This document shows positions 8,512 through 17,434 of a DNA stretch of 64,000 nucleotides, in pieces. The DNA comes from Pseudomonadota bacterium (GTDB lineage: Bacteria; Pseudomonadota; Alphaproteobacteria; SP197): NCBI GenBank assembly GCA_039028155.1, contig JBCCIS010000001.1:124001-188000 (forward strand), read 5' to 3'. The notes below the pieces were generated by a model that was not told the DNA's origin, ran no database searches, and saw nothing but the letters and a program-made list of their open reading frames with translations. The stretch's first letter is position 1. Every line of letters starts with the position of its first letter. A program made the translations under genes and the position numbers.

Positions 8512-10539
8512 ATGGGGGTCGTGATGGAGTTTCCGCGCAAGGTGAAGGTGCGCGAGAAGGGCGTGTGGATCCCGCTGCGCTCCGGCAAGAAACTCGCCGC
8601 GCGCATCTGGCTGCCGGCCGACGCCAATGCCAAGCCGGTGCCGGCGCTGCTGGAATACCTGCCCTACCGCAAACGCGACATGACGCGGCCGGGCGACGAA
8701 CCCAAACACGCCTGGTTCGCCGGCCACGGTTACGCGAGTGTCCGCGTGGACCTGCAGGGTGCGGGCGACAGCTACGGTGTCATGCGCGACGAGTACGCGA
8801 CCCAGGAACTCAAAGACGGCAAGGAGGTCATCGCCTGGCTTGCCAAGCAATCGTGGTGCACGGGCAAGGTCGGCATGTTCGGCATCTCCTGGGGCGGCTT
8901 CAACGCGCTCCAGGTCGCGGCCCTCAAGCCGCCGGCGCTGAAGGCTATCGTCACCTCGTGCTCGACCGACGACCGCTATGCCTCGGACATGCACTACTCC
9001 GGCGGCTGTCTGCTGAACGACAACCTGGATTGGGGCACGACCTTTTTCTCGATCCTGGCGCTGCCCGGCGATCCCGAAATCATGGGGCCTGGCTGGCGCA
9101 AGAACTGGCTGGAACGCCTCGACGGCATCCCCTGCCCGATCGAGACCTGGATGAAACACCAGCAGCGCGACGCCTATTGGAAACACGGCTCGGTCAACGA
9201 GAACTACCGCGACATCCAATGCGCCGTCTTCGCCGTCGGCGGCTGGCTCGATGGCTACACCAACGCCACTCCGCGCCTTTTGAAGAACCTCAAGGTGCCG
9301 CGCCTCGGCCTGATCGGCCCGCATGCGCACCAATGGGGCCAGTCACTGCGCGCGCCGGGCCCGGCCATCGGCTTCCTGCAGGAGATGCTGCGCTGGTGGG
9401 ACTACTGGCTCAAAGACATCGACACCGGGATCATGAACGAGCCGATGATGCGTGCCTATATGCAGGACGATATCCCGGCCGAGCCCTGGTACGCCCACTG
9501 CCCTGGCCGCTGGGTGGGCGAGCAGGCCTGGCCCAGCAAACGCATCCGCATGAAACCGTTCCGCCTCAACCCCGACGGCATCGGCACGAAGAAGGGCAAG
9601 GACGTGCCGCGGGTCGCCATGACACCGCAGACGCTCGGCATGGCGGGCGGCGAATGGTGTCCCTACGGCACCGGCGGCGAGGGCCCGGAGTTTCCCGGCG
9701 ACCAGCGCTTCGACGACGGTGCCTCGATCTGCTTCGACACCGAGCCTTTGGAGGAGACGGTCGAGATCCTGGGCGCGCCGGTCGTCAACCTCGACCTCAG
9801 CGTCGACAAGCCGGCGGCCTTCGTTTGCGTACGCCTCAACGACGTCAAACCGGACGGCTCGGTGGCGCGCGCAACCTACGCGGTCTTGAACCTCTGTCAC
9901 CGCAACGGCCACGGACGCGTCGCGCGGGTCCAGCCCGGCAAGCGCTATCAGGTGAAGGTGACGCTGAACGACACGGCGTACGCCTTCCAGCCCGGCCACC
10001 GTATCCGCGTCGCCGTCTCGACGACCTACTGGCCGATGATTTGGCCCTCGCCCGAGCCGGTCGAGCTGACGGTCCACACCGGCACCAGCACACTCCATCT
10101 GCCCGTCCGCCCGATCAAGGGCGGCCCGCGTCTCAAACCCTTCGAGCCGCCGCAGGAAGCCGCCCCCATGCCCCAGGAAATGGTTGAGCCGCCGTCATCG
10201 GAAAACACCGTCACCCGCGATGTCCTGACCGGCCGCGTCGAGGTCCTGTCGGAACGCGGCAGCGGCGTCTACCGGATCAGCGACCACGGCATGGAATTCG
10301 GCCGCAACACGATCGAACGCATGGCGGTCACCGAAGGCGATCCCTTGAGCGCCGAAACCGAGATGACCGTCACCAGCCACATGAAGCGCGGCGATTTCGA
10401 GGTCGACATCCACGCCACCACCAACCTGCGCGCCACCGCCGACACGTTCTTGTTGTCCGCCGATCTGGATGTCTATGAGGGCAAGACACGCATCCTGGCG
10501 AAGAGCTGGTCAGTGCCGATCAAGCGGGAAGGAGTCTGA
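8512..10539 (+). CDS. CocE/NonD family hydrolase (peptidase S15-like)
   Basis: A 675-residue serine hydrolase of the X-Pro dipeptidyl-peptidase/cocaine-esterase class. The nucleophile elbow G-I-S126-W-G-G and the preceding oxyanion region Y-L-P-Y-R-K-R-D near 50 match the family. Aspartate and histidine should follow near the HAHQWG segment. The C-terminal third is the beta jelly-roll (CocE/NonD C-terminal domain), followed by a further stretch of about 130 residues. There is no signal peptide, so it is probably cytosolic. Likely chemistry is hydrolysis of an ester or acyl-amide; the substrate cannot be read from sequence. GGGGAGGG directly before the ATG at 8512 supports the start. It stands alone apart from the cupin gene downstream. 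Confidence 0.9.
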   Translation: MGVVMEFPRKVKVREKGVWIPLRSGKKLAARIWLPADANAKPVPALLEYLPYRKRDMTRPGDEPKHAWFAGHGYASVRVDLQGAGDSYGVMRDEYATQELKDGKEVIAWLAKQSWCTGKVGMFGISWGGFNALQVAALKPPALKAIVTSCSTDDRYASDMHYSGGCLLNDNLDWGTTFFSILALPGDPEIMGPGWRKNWLERLDGIPCPIETWMKHQQRDAYWKHGSVNENYRDIQCAVFAVGGWLDGYTNATPRLLKNLKVPRLGLIGPHAHQWGQSLRAPGPAIGFLQEMLRWWDYWLKDIDTGIMNEPMMRAYMQDDIPAEPWYAHCPGRWVGEQAWPSKRIRMKPFRLNPDGIGTKKGKDVPRVAMTPQTLGMAGGEWCPYGTGGEGPEFPGDQRFDDGASICFDTEPLEETVEILGAPVVNLDLSVDKPAAFVCVRLNDVKPDGSVARATYAVLNLCHRNGHGRVARVQPGKRYQVKVTLNDTAYAFQPGHRIRVAVSTTYWPMIWPSPEPVELTVHTGTSTLHLPVRPIKGGPRLKPFEPPQEAAPMPQEMVEPPSSENTVTRDVLTGRVEVLSERGSGVYRISDHGMEFGRNTIERMAVTEGDPLSAETEMTVTSHMKRGDFEVDIHATTNLRATADTFLLSADLDVYEGKTRILAKSWSVPIKREGV

Positions 10540-10540
10540 C

Positions 10541-10555
10541 GCAGGGTCTCCCTGC
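10541..10555 (+). terminator. Short hairpin after the CocE hydrolase gene
   Basis: GCAGGG-TCT-CCCTGC forms a six-base-pair perfect stem immediately after the stop codon of the hydrolase gene. There is no run of T residues behind it, so it is at best a weak terminator or an RNA-stability hairpin protecting the upstream message. Confidence 0.35.
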
Positions 10556-10611
10556 TCCGCATCGAAACAGTAAGCAGGCAAAACCCCACACATGAAGAGG
10601 AGGGCAATATC

Positions 10612-11010
10612 ATGGTGAAGCCCGTCGACATCGCCGCCGAACTAGCCAAGCTCCCGACGCTTCATCTGCGTGCGCCCGACACATCCGAGGAGGAGGCTGC
10701 CGCATCGTTCGCCTCTATCGTGCCGTTTTGTGACGACGGTGTTTTCGTCGGCAGTTTTGACGGCAAAAGTCCGTGGGAGCGTCACCGGAACGGCGACGAA
10801 ATCGTTCAGGTCATCGCCGGTTCGACAACGCTCACCGTCCTGACTGACACGGATACCCACGTGCTAACCATGAAGGCTGGCATGATGACCGTCGTGCCGC
10901 AGGGATGCTGGCACCGGTTCGAGGCGCCGGACGGCGTTTCCGTCCTCACCGTGACGCCAACGCCGACGGACATATCTTCGGCCGACGACCCGCGTGCGGA
11001 GCAGGACTAG
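10612..11010 (+). CDS. Cupin-domain protein
   Basis: A 132-residue single-cupin protein. The first metal-binding motif appears as G-x-x-x-x-x-H-R-N-G-D-E-I-V-Q-V near 58-70, and the second as the M-M-T-V-V-P-Q-G-C-W-H-R-F-E segment near 92-105, so the usual histidine and glutamate ligands are present. Small cupins of this size act as dioxygenases, isomerases or ligand-binding proteins, and nothing here decides between these. The start follows GAGGAGGGC. It lies between the CocE hydrolase and the convergent dehydrogenase gene with no clear operon partner. Confidence 0.8.
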   Translation: MVKPVDIAAELAKLPTLHLRAPDTSEEEAAASFASIVPFCDDGVFVGSFDGKSPWERHRNGDEIVQVIAGSTTLTVLTDTDTHVLTMKAGMMTVVPQGCWHRFEAPDGVSVLTVTPTPTDISSADDPRAEQD

Positions 11011-11072
11011 ACCCGACCAGCCTCCGTACTGTTGTGCGAGTGGCTGGATCTTCGGCTACGACGCCCTCGCAT

Positions 11073-12290
11073 CTATCCGCCGTCGGCCAGGCCCACGTTA
11101 ATGCGCAGAAACGGTTCCGCCCCATCGGTGTCGAAGCGAGTCGCATAACGCTCGAGACGGTTGACGAAACGGTCCGGATCGATGCCGGCCTCCGGAGCAA
11201 AAGCGCCACGGCGTGTGATCTCGCCCATGGCCAGCATCTCGAGCGCGGCGATCAATGGAACGCCGGTCGCACCGCCGGTGCCGCCTGGTAGGTAGCCGTC
11301 GAGCCAGGCGCCCGCTGACGCCCGACGGCCGTCTTTCTGACCGATCGCCAGGGCACAGAGATCAGGCGTATAGACGACGCCGCGCATCTGGTCCGCGATG
11401 ATCGCCGCCCACACGCGCGCACCGCCCCACAATGCCGCGATGCCCGGACCCTCCCCCAGCCTGACTTCAAGCTCGCTCACGGCCGTCACCATGTCGATGG
11501 CGCCACGGTCCAGACGCGCGACCGTCTTGCGCAAAGCGGCGATGATCGGCGCCGGGAAGTTCATGAGGTTGAGGCTGTCGCGGATCTCCGGATAGGTCAG
11601 CGGCAGCGTCACCGGCTCGGGATGACCGAGCGCATGACAGTGGACCCGTCCAATGCCGGGGAACACGACATCCTGTTCGGCAAGCGATGGGACGTCGACC
11701 ATCGCGCCCTCCCGGCGGACCCGGATGGTGCCTCGCGCCTGTTGCAGCCAGTGTTCCAGAGCCGAACGCGTCGACTTGTCCACCTCCGCCATCTGAGGCG
11801 AACGGAGGTCGCCGATGCCCCATAGCGTGTGCAGCGCATCGACGCGATCAAGGGTTCGATGCGCGGCAGCGGCCAGAAGATTGGTGACGCCCGGGCTGGC
11901 GCCTATGCCGATGATGGCCGTAACGCCGGCTTGGCGGGCGGCGCCATCGAGCGCGAGCATGTCAAGCGTCGGCTCCCAATCGTCACAGACATCAAGGTAA
12001 TGGCGGCCGGCCCGGATTGCCGCCGACAACACGCGGGCGCCGTGCCGGTAATAGGGACCGAAGCAGGAGAGGACCACGTCGCATAAAGCCAAGGCGTCGT
12101 CGAGCGAGCGGTCTTCGGCGACATCCAGGCGGCATACGGCGACACGCCCATCATGTTCGGCGGCGACTGCCTCGGCGCCGTTCACGTCGCGCTCGCCGAT
12201 GACGACACGCTCGATCAGGTCGCTCTTCGCCGCGGCGTCAACCGCGTGACGGCCGACATCGCCCGCGCCGCCCAGGATCAACACCTTCAC
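11073..12290 (-). CDS. Saccharopine dehydrogenase-like NAD(P)-binding oxidoreductase
   Basis: A 405-residue protein opening with the Rossmann dinucleotide motif G-G-A-G-D-V-G (residues 7-13). The next strand, ERVVIGERDVNGAEAV, is as in saccharopine dehydrogenase/reductase family proteins. The C-terminal part would form the substrate lid. Bacterial members outside lysine metabolism include carboxynorspermidine dehydrogenase and many unassigned enzymes, so the reaction is uncertain. Its start overlaps the stop of the upstream hydrolase gene (12287-12290), which makes a two-gene operon. That operon is divergent from a TetR-type regulator about 90 bases further on, so both are probably controlled by it. 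Confidence 0.85.
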   Translation of the reverse strand: MKVLILGGAGDVGRHAVDAAAKSDLIERVVIGERDVNGAEAVAAEHDGRVAVCRLDVAEDRSLDDALALCDVVLSCFGPYYRHGARVLSAAIRAGRHYLDVCDDWEPTLDMLALDGAARQAGVTAIIGIGASPGVTNLLAAAAHRTLDRVDALHTLWGIGDLRSPQMAEVDKSTRSALEHWLQQARGTIRVRREGAMVDVPSLAEQDVVFPGIGRVHCHALGHPEPVTLPLTYPEIRDSLNLMNFPAPIIAALRKTVARLDRGAIDMVTAVSELEVRLGEGPGIAALWGGARVWAAIIADQMRGVVYTPDLCALAIGQKDGRRASAGAWLDGYLPGGTGGATGVPLIAALEMLAMGEITRRGAFAPEAGIDPDRFVNRLERYATRFDTDGAEPFLRINVGLADGG

Positions 12291-13234
12291 GGCGGGCCGT
12301 CACCGTCGGCTTGTCGAAAGTGCGCGGTCAGCATGGCGCAGAACGCGTCAGTCAACGCCACAGGCAAGTCATGCCCCATGCCCGGGATGACCTCTAGCCG
12401 TGCACCCGGCACATGGCGTGCGATGTCCTCGCCGCAGGGAAGCGGCACCAGGGGATCGGCGTCACCGTGGATGACAAGAGTCGGCACCATCAAACCGCGC
12501 AGCAAGTCGACGCGGCTGCCGTCGGCCATGATGGCGGCAAGCTGGCGGATTTCGTTCGCGCCGCCGGGCGGGCATCGCGCCGCCGACGTGCGCATCAGCG
12601 CCACCAACGCTGCCTCGTCCGGCGGATAGACCGGACCGGCGATGCGGCGCCAGATCGCCATGCCGTGGCGCAGAAGCCCGTCCGGCGAAGCATCGTCGGG
12701 CATCTGTTGCATCAGCGCCGTCACATCGTCGTCGGCGTCCGGCAGGCCGGGCGCGCCGGAACTGGACATGATGGCGGTCAGCGATAAGACCCGCCGCGGA
12801 TCGAGTGCCGCCATGTGCTGCACGATCATGCCGCCCATGGAAGCACCGACCACATGCGCCTCGTCAAGATCGAGCGCGGCGAGCAGCTCAAGTGCATCGC
12901 GCGCCATGTCATCAAGGCCATAGGGCGCGCGCGCTCCCAACCCCAACCACGACGTCACCGCATGCCACGTGATGCTGGGCGATCCCAAATGATCAAGACA
13001 GGTGGAAAGGCCGATGTCGCGATTGTCGAACCGGATGACATGATAGCCGTTCGCCGCGATCGCCCGGCACAGCGGCTCCGGCCAGGCGAGCATCTGTGTC
13101 GCCCAGCCGTGAATCAGCAACACGGCAGGCGCATCGTGATCGCCGAACGTCTCATAGGCAAGGCGCAGGCCATTGGCATCGGCATACGCGACGCGGCCGG
13201 CATCGGTTCGCGGGCCCTCATCGTTAATTGTCAT
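12287..13234 (-). CDS. Alpha/beta hydrolase
   Basis: A 315-residue cytosolic alpha/beta hydrolase. The oxyanion motif LLIHGW lies at 39-44 and the nucleophile elbow is G-A-S132-M-G-G. The acid D lies in HGDADPLVP and the catalytic histidine in GMGHDLP, so the triad looks complete. A helical cap is inserted between about 145 and 250. The family includes esterases, C-C hydrolases and lactonases. Together with the overlapping dehydrogenase gene downstream and the divergent TetR-led cluster, it probably takes part in breakdown of one organic compound, but the compound is not identifiable. Confidence 0.87.
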   Translation of the reverse strand: MTINDEGPRTDAGRVAYADANGLRLAYETFGDHDAPAVLLIHGWATQMLAWPEPLCRAIAANGYHVIRFDNRDIGLSTCLDHLGSPSITWHAVTSWLGLGARAPYGLDDMARDALELLAALDLDEAHVVGASMGGMIVQHMAALDPRRVLSLTAIMSSSGAPGLPDADDDVTALMQQMPDDASPDGLLRHGMAIWRRIAGPVYPPDEAALVALMRTSAARCPPGGANEIRQLAAIMADGSRVDLLRGLMVPTLVIHGDADPLVPLPCGEDIARHVPGARLEVIPGMGHDLPVALTDAFCAMLTAHFRQADGDGPP

Positions 13235-13322
13235 GACGAAAATCTATGGTCGCGCGCCATGCGATACAAGGGTAAGTTTTCTTATTGCCAGTTTTGCGGT
13301 CCGACTACCAGAATAGGGGCAC

Positions 13323-13907
13323 ATGCCCAGGCCGAGCCTTAAATCCCAGCGTACGGAAGAGATTCTGGACGCTTTCCAACGTTGCATCGTCAGAGACGGA
13401 ATCCAGGGCGCGTCGCTTGAGCGAATCGCCGAGGAAGCAGGCATGGGCCGGACGATCCTGCGCCACTATGTCGGCAACCGGGACGATCTGATCGTCGCGT
13501 TGGCGGAACGCTATGTCTCCCACGTTATGCAGACACTCGACGCGTTCGAGACCGCCCTGCCCAAGAACGACCGTGTTCGTGCCATGGTGCGCATGATGTT
13601 CAGCGACGTTACCGGTTTCGATCATGACGAAAACCTGGTCGCCGATGCGTTGATCATCGAGGCCAACAGGCTGCCCGAGGTCAACGACCTGATGACCAAA
13701 TGGTTTGATCGTTTCGTTCATATGATCGAGGCCGAGTTGAAACGCGAACACCCGAACGCCAAGCCGGCCGCGCGGCGAGCATCGGCTGTCGGCATCGTGT
13801 CGACCTTCCTGCTGGCGGGATCGCTGCGGCCGATCTTCGATTCACCCGACTACCGCCGCGCGGCCAAGAGAGCCGCCGACCAATTGGTCGATGCTCTGGC
13901 GGACTAG
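13323..13907 (+). CDS. TetR-family transcriptional regulator
   Basis: A 194-residue regulator. The N-terminal helix-turn-helix is in residues 10-58, with the typical AFQRCIVRDGIQGASLERIA and TILRHYVGNRDDLI; the second segment is the recognition helix and the following lysine/arginine-rich turn. The ligand-binding C-terminal domain has no recognisable specificity. It is encoded divergently from the hydrolase-dehydrogenase pair and points towards the NTF2-like, CMD, flavoprotein and SDR genes. The classical arrangement would have it repress both sides and be released by the pathway substrate. Confidence 0.9.
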   Translation: MPRPSLKSQRTEEILDAFQRCIVRDGIQGASLERIAEEAGMGRTILRHYVGNRDDLIVALAERYVSHVMQTLDAFETALPKNDRVRAMVRMMFSDVTGFDHDENLVADALIIEANRLPEVNDLMTKWFDRFVHMIEAELKREHPNAKPAARRASAVGIVSTFLLAGSLRPIFDSPDYRRAAKRAADQLVDALAD

Positions 13908-13964
13908 GGCGGATCGTGTTCAGATGGCACCGTGTCCGACGACGTCCAACGCGGGGGAGATCGC

Positions 13965-14339
13965 ATGAGCGGCACGGCATCCAATCACGACGAGCACGAC
14001 GCCATCGCGCGCACCGTCCAGCACTACATCGACGGCGCGCGTTCGGGGAAGAGCGCGGACATGAAACCGGCCTTTCACGCGGACGCGTGGATCTTCGGCT
14101 ACGGCGCCACAGGACTGCTTGCTAGCCCGATCCAGGAGCTGTTTAACCGGGTCGACGCGGGCCAGCCGGCGCCGGACATGACGGCGGACATCGCCCGTAT
14201 CGACGTCGGCGACACGGTCGCCACCGTACGGCTTGAGCTCGACAAATGGACGGGACGCCGGTTCACCGATTTCTTCACCCTGCTGAAGGTCGACGGCGAA
14301 TGGAAGATCATGAACAAGGTCTTCCACCTGCATGGCTAG
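13965..14339 (+). CDS. NTF2-like (SnoaL/lumazine-binding type) protein
   Basis: A 124-residue protein with the cone-shaped NTF2-like fold signature. The order is helix I-A-R-T-V-Q-H-Y-I-D-G-A, then M-K-P-A-F-H, then strands ending F-T-D-F-F-T-L-L-K-V-D-G-E-W-K-I-M-N-K-V-F. I chose the ATG at 13965 because GGGGGAG lies just upstream; a GTG at 13932 is also in frame. Members of this family are small isomerases, dehydratases or accessory proteins. It is the first gene after the regulator and lies 8 bases from the CMD-family gene, so the two are co-transcribed. Confidence 0.82.
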   Translation: MSGTASNHDEHDAIARTVQHYIDGARSGKSADMKPAFHADAWIFGYGATGLLASPIQELFNRVDAGQPAPDMTADIARIDVGDTVATVRLELDKWTGRRFTDFFTLLKVDGEWKIMNKVFHLHG

Positions 14340-14347
14340 GCACTGAT

Positions 14348-14884
14348 ATGACGGAAAAGATCCCGTTGCCGTCGGACGACGAGCTCGACGAGCGCACGCG
14401 CGACTTCATCAAGACACTGCCCAACCTTTCCATGGTGCGCATGCTGGCGCGAACCGGCATCGCGCCAGAGATCTATACGACGGTCTCGGCGATCTTCAAC
14501 GACGACTGGTTTCCCGAACTCGATCGCGAGATCATGTTGTACCGGATCTGCTACATCAACGATTCGCAGTACGAGATCCAGTTCCACAAAGCGGTCTATG
14601 ACCTGCCGGAGACGCTGGTTGACGCGGTCCTGTCAGACGACCTGTCGAGCCTGGAGCCGTGGCATCGCATGCTCTGCGAACTGTGCGACGAGATCACCCT
14701 GAAGGCGAAACTCTCTGCGCAATCGGTAGCGAAACTGGTCGATCATTATGGCGACGACAACGGCGCGACACGCGCCATCTTTGTCATGGCCTGGTTCAAC
14801 ATGCTGTCGCGTTTCGCCGACTCGACCGGCGTGCCCGACGAGGCCAAAGGCCAGGTCGACGGCGTCAAGAGCCCGGTCAGCTGA
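14348..14884 (+). CDS. Carboxymuconolactone decarboxylase (CMD/AhpD-like) family protein
   Basis: A 178-residue all-helical protein of the CMD/AhpD-like family. The core helix runs L-D-R-E-I-M-L-Y-R-I-C-Y-I-N-D-S-Q-Y-E-I-Q-F-H and carries the conserved E-x-x-x-H pair that follows the usual C-x-x-C position. Here the first catalytic cysteine region reads R-I-C-Y-I-N-D-S, so the AhpD-style C-x-x-C is not intact. Such proteins act as decarboxylases, peroxidase partners or dehalogenase-like enzymes. It sits in the middle of the TetR-led cluster, 39 bases before the flavoprotein gene. Confidence 0.78.
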   Translation: MTEKIPLPSDDELDERTRDFIKTLPNLSMVRMLARTGIAPEIYTTVSAIFNDDWFPELDREIMLYRICYINDSQYEIQFHKAVYDLPETLVDAVLSDDLSSLEPWHRMLCELCDEITLKAKLSAQSVAKLVDHYGDDNGATRAIFVMAWFNMLSRFADSTGVPDEAKGQVDGVKSPVS

Positions 14885-14923
14885 TCCTGCACGAAACCGA
14901 CGATCCTGACGGGAGCAGGCACG

Positions 14924-15835
14924 ATGAACAAAGTGCATGAAGTCTACGACGCGGCCATCGTCGGCGCGGGACCGGCGGGGCTGTCCGCCGCGCTGACGCT
15001 CGTCCGCTCGTTGCGCTCCGTTGCCGTGTTCGATGCGCCGACGCCACCGCGCAACGCGGCATCACCGGGCATTGGCGGTTTGCTCGGACGCGAGATGGTG
15101 GCGCCATCGGATCTCAAAACCACAGCGATGGCGGAGCTCGACGGTTATGGCGGCGCCCGCTTCGTCACCCAATCCGTCGCTTCAGTCGAGCGTGACACCG
15201 GTGGCGGTTTTGTCATCGTCGCGGAAGATGGCACGACGACGCGGGCCGCGCGTATCCTGTTAGCATGCGGCATGGTGGACCGGTTCCCCTCTATCGATGG
15301 CCTGCAGGACTACTGGGGCACCAGCGTCATCTATTGCCCGTTCTGTCACGGCTTTGAACTGCGTGGCGGGCGGTGGGGCGTCTTCGTCAACCGCGCGACG
15401 ATGACCGACGTCGCCGAGATCTATCTGACATGGACCAACGACCTCATGCTCTTTCTAGAGCCGGACATCCCGCTCGATGCCGACCGGCAAGCGGCGTTGG
15501 CAAACAAGGGCATCGCCGTCGAGCACCGCCGTGTCACAAGGTTGCGCGGGGACGGATCGGGTCTTGAAGCCATCGAACTCGAGGACGGCACCCTGATAGA
15601 CCGTACCGCCCTCGTCCTGTGGCCGATGCAAGCACAAACAGCTCTCGTCACCGCGCTCGGCCCCGAACTGGATGGGGACGGTTATGTCGTCGTCGACGAT
15701 GGTTACCGGACCAGCATTGACAGGCTTTATGCCATCGGCGACCTGCTCTATGCCGGCCACCAGAACGTCAACACCGCTATCCACATGGGCGCGCTTGCCG
15801 CCGCGACGATGGTCCTGGATCGGGCGATCGGCTGA
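14924..15835 (+). CDS. Thioredoxin-reductase-like FAD flavoprotein with CPFC disulfide
   Basis: A 303-residue flavoprotein of the thioredoxin reductase fold. FAD binding is shown by G14-A-G-P-A-G19 and by the C-terminal A-I-G-D-L-L-Y segment. The redox dithiol is C138-P-F-C141-H-G-F-E. In canonical thioredoxin reductases a G-x-G-x-x-A nucleotide motif follows the dithiol. Here the corresponding strand reads WGVFVNRATMTDVAE with the glycines gone, so NADPH binding is doubtful. Dithiol oxidases such as GliT and HlmI share the fold and pass electrons to oxygen. The neighbours are the CMD and SDR genes; the physiological dithiol is unknown. Confidence 0.85.
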   Translation: MNKVHEVYDAAIVGAGPAGLSAALTLVRSLRSVAVFDAPTPPRNAASPGIGGLLGREMVAPSDLKTTAMAELDGYGGARFVTQSVASVERDTGGGFVIVAEDGTTTRAARILLACGMVDRFPSIDGLQDYWGTSVIYCPFCHGFELRGGRWGVFVNRATMTDVAEIYLTWTNDLMLFLEPDIPLDADRQAALANKGIAVEHRRVTRLRGDGSGLEAIELEDGTLIDRTALVLWPMQAQTALVTALGPELDGDGYVVVDDGYRTSIDRLYAIGDLLYAGHQNVNTAIHMGALAAATMVLDRAIG

Positions 15836-15858
15836 CCAAGGGTGGAAGAGGACAGGTC

Positions 15859-16695
15859 ATGACCAATCGACTTAAGGACCGCGTCGCGCTTATCGCTGGC
15901 GGCGGTCAGATCCCCGGCGCGACCATCGGTAACGGCCGGGCGACTGCCATCACTTATGCGCGCGAAGGCGCGAAGCTCGCCATCGCCGACAAGGACCTGG
16001 CGTTGGCTGAGGAAACGGTGCGCATGCTGATCGACGAAGGTGCGGAGGCCATCGCCATCGAAGGCAATGTGACTGACGAGTCGGATTGCGGGCGCTTCGC
16101 CGAGGAAACTCTCAAGCGCTTCGGCCACATCGATGTTCTGCAGAACAATGTCGGTGTTTCGACGGGCGACAGCGGACCGACAGAGATCACAGTCGAAGCG
16201 TGGCGTTTTCTCCTGGATGTCAATCTGACCGGCATGCTGTTGACCGCGAAGAGCGTGCTGCCGGCAATGCAGGAGCAGCGCTCGGGCGTCATCATCAACA
16301 TATCGTCGATGCTGTCGGTCACCTCGGACAGCGACGTCAAAGGCAGCGCGATCGACGAGAGCCACGGTCAGGTCGCCTACCGGGTTTCCAAGACCGGCGT
16401 CAATTCGCTGACCGAATCACTCGCCATGAGCCAGGCGCCTTATGGCATTCGGGTCAACGCGATCCTGCCAGGCCTGATGCAGACACCCACAGCGATCGAA
16501 ATGCTGATGGCAGAGACCGGTGCCTCCAGAGAGGAGCTGAACCGGGTGCGCGACGCGCAGGTGCCGCTAGGTGGCAAACAAGGCACAGCCTGGGACGTCG
16601 CCAATGCCGCGCTGTTCTTGGCCTCTGACGAGGCACGTTTTATCACCGGCGCGCTGTTGCCGGTCGACGGCGGCCAGAGCCTGAGACGCGGCTGA
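15859..16695 (+). CDS. Short-chain dehydrogenase/reductase (SDR)
   Basis: A 278-residue NAD(P)-dependent oxidoreductase. The glycine-rich motif near residues 14-24 is stretched relative to the classical TGxxxGxG. The NNVGV segment (usual NNAG), a serine in INISSMLSV and the catalytic Y-R-V-S-K follow in the right order. The C-terminal D-G-G-Q-S tail is typical. An insertion of about ten residues separates the catalytic serine and tyrosine (SDSDVKGSAIDESHG). It is the last gene of the TetR-led run and probably oxidises or reduces an alcohol or ketone intermediate of that pathway. The ribosome site GAGG precedes the ATG. Confidence 0.9.
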   Translation: MTNRLKDRVALIAGGGQIPGATIGNGRATAITYAREGAKLAIADKDLALAEETVRMLIDEGAEAIAIEGNVTDESDCGRFAEETLKRFGHIDVLQNNVGVSTGDSGPTEITVEAWRFLLDVNLTGMLLTAKSVLPAMQEQRSGVIINISSMLSVTSDSDVKGSAIDESHGQVAYRVSKTGVNSLTESLAMSQAPYGIRVNAILPGLMQTPTAIEMLMAETGASREELNRVRDAQVPLGGKQGTAWDVANAALFLASDEARFITGALLPVDGGQSLRRG

Positions 16696-16697
16696 GG

Positions 16698-17369
16698 TTA
16701 AGCCGCCGGCGTACCGCGCGCGGCTTCGTTGAAGGCGGTCTTCAAGAACGCGGCACCAGCTTCCAGAGCGCCCGGATCGATGCCGTGGCCGACACCCTGG
16801 CTGACATGCCACTGGGCGGAGATGTCGTGCGTCGCCAGCACGCCGACTGCCTCCTGAAGCGACTGGACGGGCACCACAGGGTCGGCGTCACCGTGGGCGA
16901 GCAAGACCGGGGGGCGCGCCTTAAGCTCGCTGTCGAGGCCTTCCGCATCGATCATCATGCCGGAATAGCCGACCACGCCGGCGCACGGGCGCGCGCGGCG
17001 GAGCGCGACATAGAGCGCCATCATCGCGCCCTGGCTGAACCCGATCAGCGCCAAGCGGCTATCGTCGAGAGTGAGCCGCGCCAGCTCCGCATCGACGAAG
17101 TCGTTGATCATGCCGGCCGCCCGCTCATAACCAGCCTTCAGCTTCTCCGGCCGTTCGTCGGCGAAGCTGTACCACTGCCGGCCCATCGGGTTCTGGTCGC
17201 AAGGGTCCGGCGCGTTGGGGCTGACAAAGCGTGCCTGCGGCAGCGTCGGCTGCAAGGCTGGCGCCAAGCCGATCAGATCGTTGCCGTCCGCGCCCCAGCC
17301 GTGCAGCAACACGACAAGTTGTTGCGGTTCGCCCTGGCGCGGCGGCACCACCGGTCCTGATAACGTCAT
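16698..17369 (-). CDS. Phospholipase/carboxylesterase-type hydrolase
   Basis: A 223-residue single-domain serine esterase of the carboxylesterase II/acyl-protein-thioesterase class. The motifs are VVLLHGWGADGNDL, the nucleophile elbow G-F-S-Q-G-A, the acid in H-G-D-A-D-P-V-V-P and the histidine in V-G-H-G-I. I place the start at 17369 because GAGGG stands seven bases upstream on the coding strand; an in-frame ATG also exists at 17414. No signal peptide is seen. Short-chain esters are the usual substrates. It is divergent from the dienelactone hydrolase-like gene and converges on the SDR gene with a 2-base gap. Confidence 0.88.
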   Translation of the reverse strand: MTLSGPVVPPRQGEPQQLVVLLHGWGADGNDLIGLAPALQPTLPQARFVSPNAPDPCDQNPMGRQWYSFADERPEKLKAGYERAAGMINDFVDAELARLTLDDSRLALIGFSQGAMMALYVALRRARPCAGVVGYSGMMIDAEGLDSELKARPPVLLAHGDADPVVPVQSLQEAVGVLATHDISAQWHVSQGVGHGIDPGALEAGAAFLKTAFNEAARGTPAA

Positions 17370-17434
17370 CTTGTAGCCCTCATTGCCATAAATCTTGGGT
17401 ATCGTTAGCACCAATGGTTAGCAAGGGTGAAGTC

